Assembly: GCA_900554265.1 (NCBI GenBank)
Contig: USGZ01000130.1
Span: forward strand, 1 to 5,669
Length of the DNA: 5,669 bases
Source of the DNA: an uncultured Porphyromonadaceae bacterium
GTDB lineage: Bacteria; Bacteroidota; Bacteroidia; Bacteroidales; Muribaculaceae
Direction of reading: 5' to 3'
This document shows positions 5,023 through 5,669 of the stretch, piece by piece; positions within the stretch are counted from its first letter, which is position 1; the number at the start of each line of letters is the position of its first letter. The notes under the pieces are model-generated. The model ran no database searches. It worked only from the letters and a program-made list of their open reading frames with translations, and was not told where the DNA came from. The position numbers were made by a program, and so were the translations under genes.

Positions 5023-5669
5023 ATGGAACTCTCAGCCAATATAATTGCCAACCATCTGGGCGGCGTTGTCGAAGGTAACGGCGACGTCCTTGTGGGCGAC
5101 TTCTCGAAAATCGAAAGCGCCCGTCCCGGAACCATCACTTTCCTTGCCAATCTCAAGTATGCCCATCATATCTACGAAGCCCCCGAGGGCGCCGTAGTGC
5201 TCGTATCCCGCGACTTCAAGCCCGAGCAGCCCGTGGCTGCCACGCTTATCCGCGTCGACGACCCCTACGGCAGCCTGGCTCAGCTTCTCGGCCTGGCCGC
5301 CATGTACCTCAAGCCCGCGCGCAGCGGGGTGGAGGAGGGCGCCCTCATCGCCGAGGGCGTCGAAGTGCCCGAAGGCTGCTACATCGGCGCCATGGCCTAC
5401 ATCTCACCGGGCGTCAAACTGGGCAAGAACGTGAAAATCTATCCCCAGGCCTATATCGGCGACAACGTGACCATCGGCGACGGTACCATCGTCTATCCCG
5501 GCGCCCGTATCTACTACGGCTGCCGCATCGGCGCGCGCTGCATAATCCACGCCGGCGCAGTAATCGGTGCCGACGGCTTCGGCTTCGCTCCGGACGCCCA
5601 GGGCGTATATCATAAAATCGAACAGATAGGCATCGTCGTGATCGAGGACGATGTGGAAATCGGCGCCAA
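5023..5669 (+). CDS. lpxD: LpxD, UDP-3-O-acylglucosamine N-acyltransferase (5' part)
   Basis: Cytoplasmic lipid A enzyme that adds the N-linked 3-hydroxyacyl chain from acyl carrier protein to UDP-3-O-acylglucosamine. The gene is cut by the window edge after 215 complete codons; a full protein is usually about 340 residues. The N-terminal uridine-binding domain shows [19 protein letters not shown] with Phe40 and Asn43, likely equivalents of E. coli Phe43 and Asn46; the usual NPKY reads NLKY here. From about residue 103 the left-handed beta-helix appears as repeated hexapeptides ([24 protein letters not shown]), followed by the family hallmark [12 protein letters not shown] (180-191) and [18 protein letters not shown]. 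The catalytic histidine of the E. coli enzyme lies further downstream, outside the window. I chose ATG 5023 because [14 protein letters not shown] matches the usual family start. In-frame ATGs at 4978 and 4993 would add 15 or 10 residues. Bacteroidota often place lpxC-fabZ and lpxA next, but that is beyond view. Confidence 0.95.
   Translation, partial: MELSANIIANHLGGVVEGNGDVLVGDFSKIESARPGTITFLANLKYAHHIYEAPEGAVVLVSRDFKPEQPVAATLIRVDDPYGSLAQLLGLAAMYLKPARSGVEEGALIAEGVEVPEGCYIGAMAYISPGVKLGKNVKIYPQAYIGDNVTIGDGTIVYPGARIYYGCRIGARCIIHAGAVIGADGFGFAPDAQGVYHKIEQIGIVVIEDDVEIGA

Overview
The window reads as chromosomal DNA from a GC-rich member of the order Bacteroidales (Bacteroidota). Three things point there. 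The histidine kinase and response regulator strongly resemble the RprX/RprY pair of Bacteroides. The AT-rich spacers carry Bacteroidota-type promoter elements (TTTG at -33, TAnnTTTG at -7), and no clear Shine-Dalgarno sequences precede the starts. The small beta-barrel protein and LpxD are also of Bacteroidota type. I cannot place it to genus from the sequence alone. All genes lie on the + strand, and I see no mobile element, tRNA, rRNA or CRISPR array.

Layout: (1) nhaA, a complete Na+/H+ antiporter gene (64-1500) with promoter-like elements just upstream and a strong terminator-like hairpin downstream (1555-1589). An imperfect copy of the gene's own 3' end sits just after its stop codon. (2) An AT-rich 250-base spacer with a textbook Bacteroidota promoter (1632-1662), a possible second overlapping promoter and a cluster of GTTAA words. 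(3) A two-gene operon: rprX-like sensor kinase (1752-3281) and, five bases later, rprY-like OmpR-family response regulator (3287-3991), closed by a perfect 11-bp hairpin (4013-4047). (4) A 220-residue outer-membrane beta-barrel protein (4095-4757), followed by a very strong hairpin terminator (4774-4820). (5) A 265-base gap rich in inverted repeats. It holds a second, U-tailed terminator (4910-4932), then an 11-bp tandem repeat that is also a palindrome (4949-4973), then the leader of the next gene. (6) The 5' part of lpxD (5023 to the window end), the lipid A N-acyltransferase.

The common theme is the cell envelope and ion homeostasis: an antiporter, an envelope sensor system, an outer-membrane protein and a lipid A enzyme. 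The protein genes are conventional. The less explained material is in the spacers: possible autoregulatory sites ahead of rprX, a possible small transcript between two terminators, and a possible OmpR-type operator ahead of lpxD. I found no convincing evidence for a wholly new multi-gene system.
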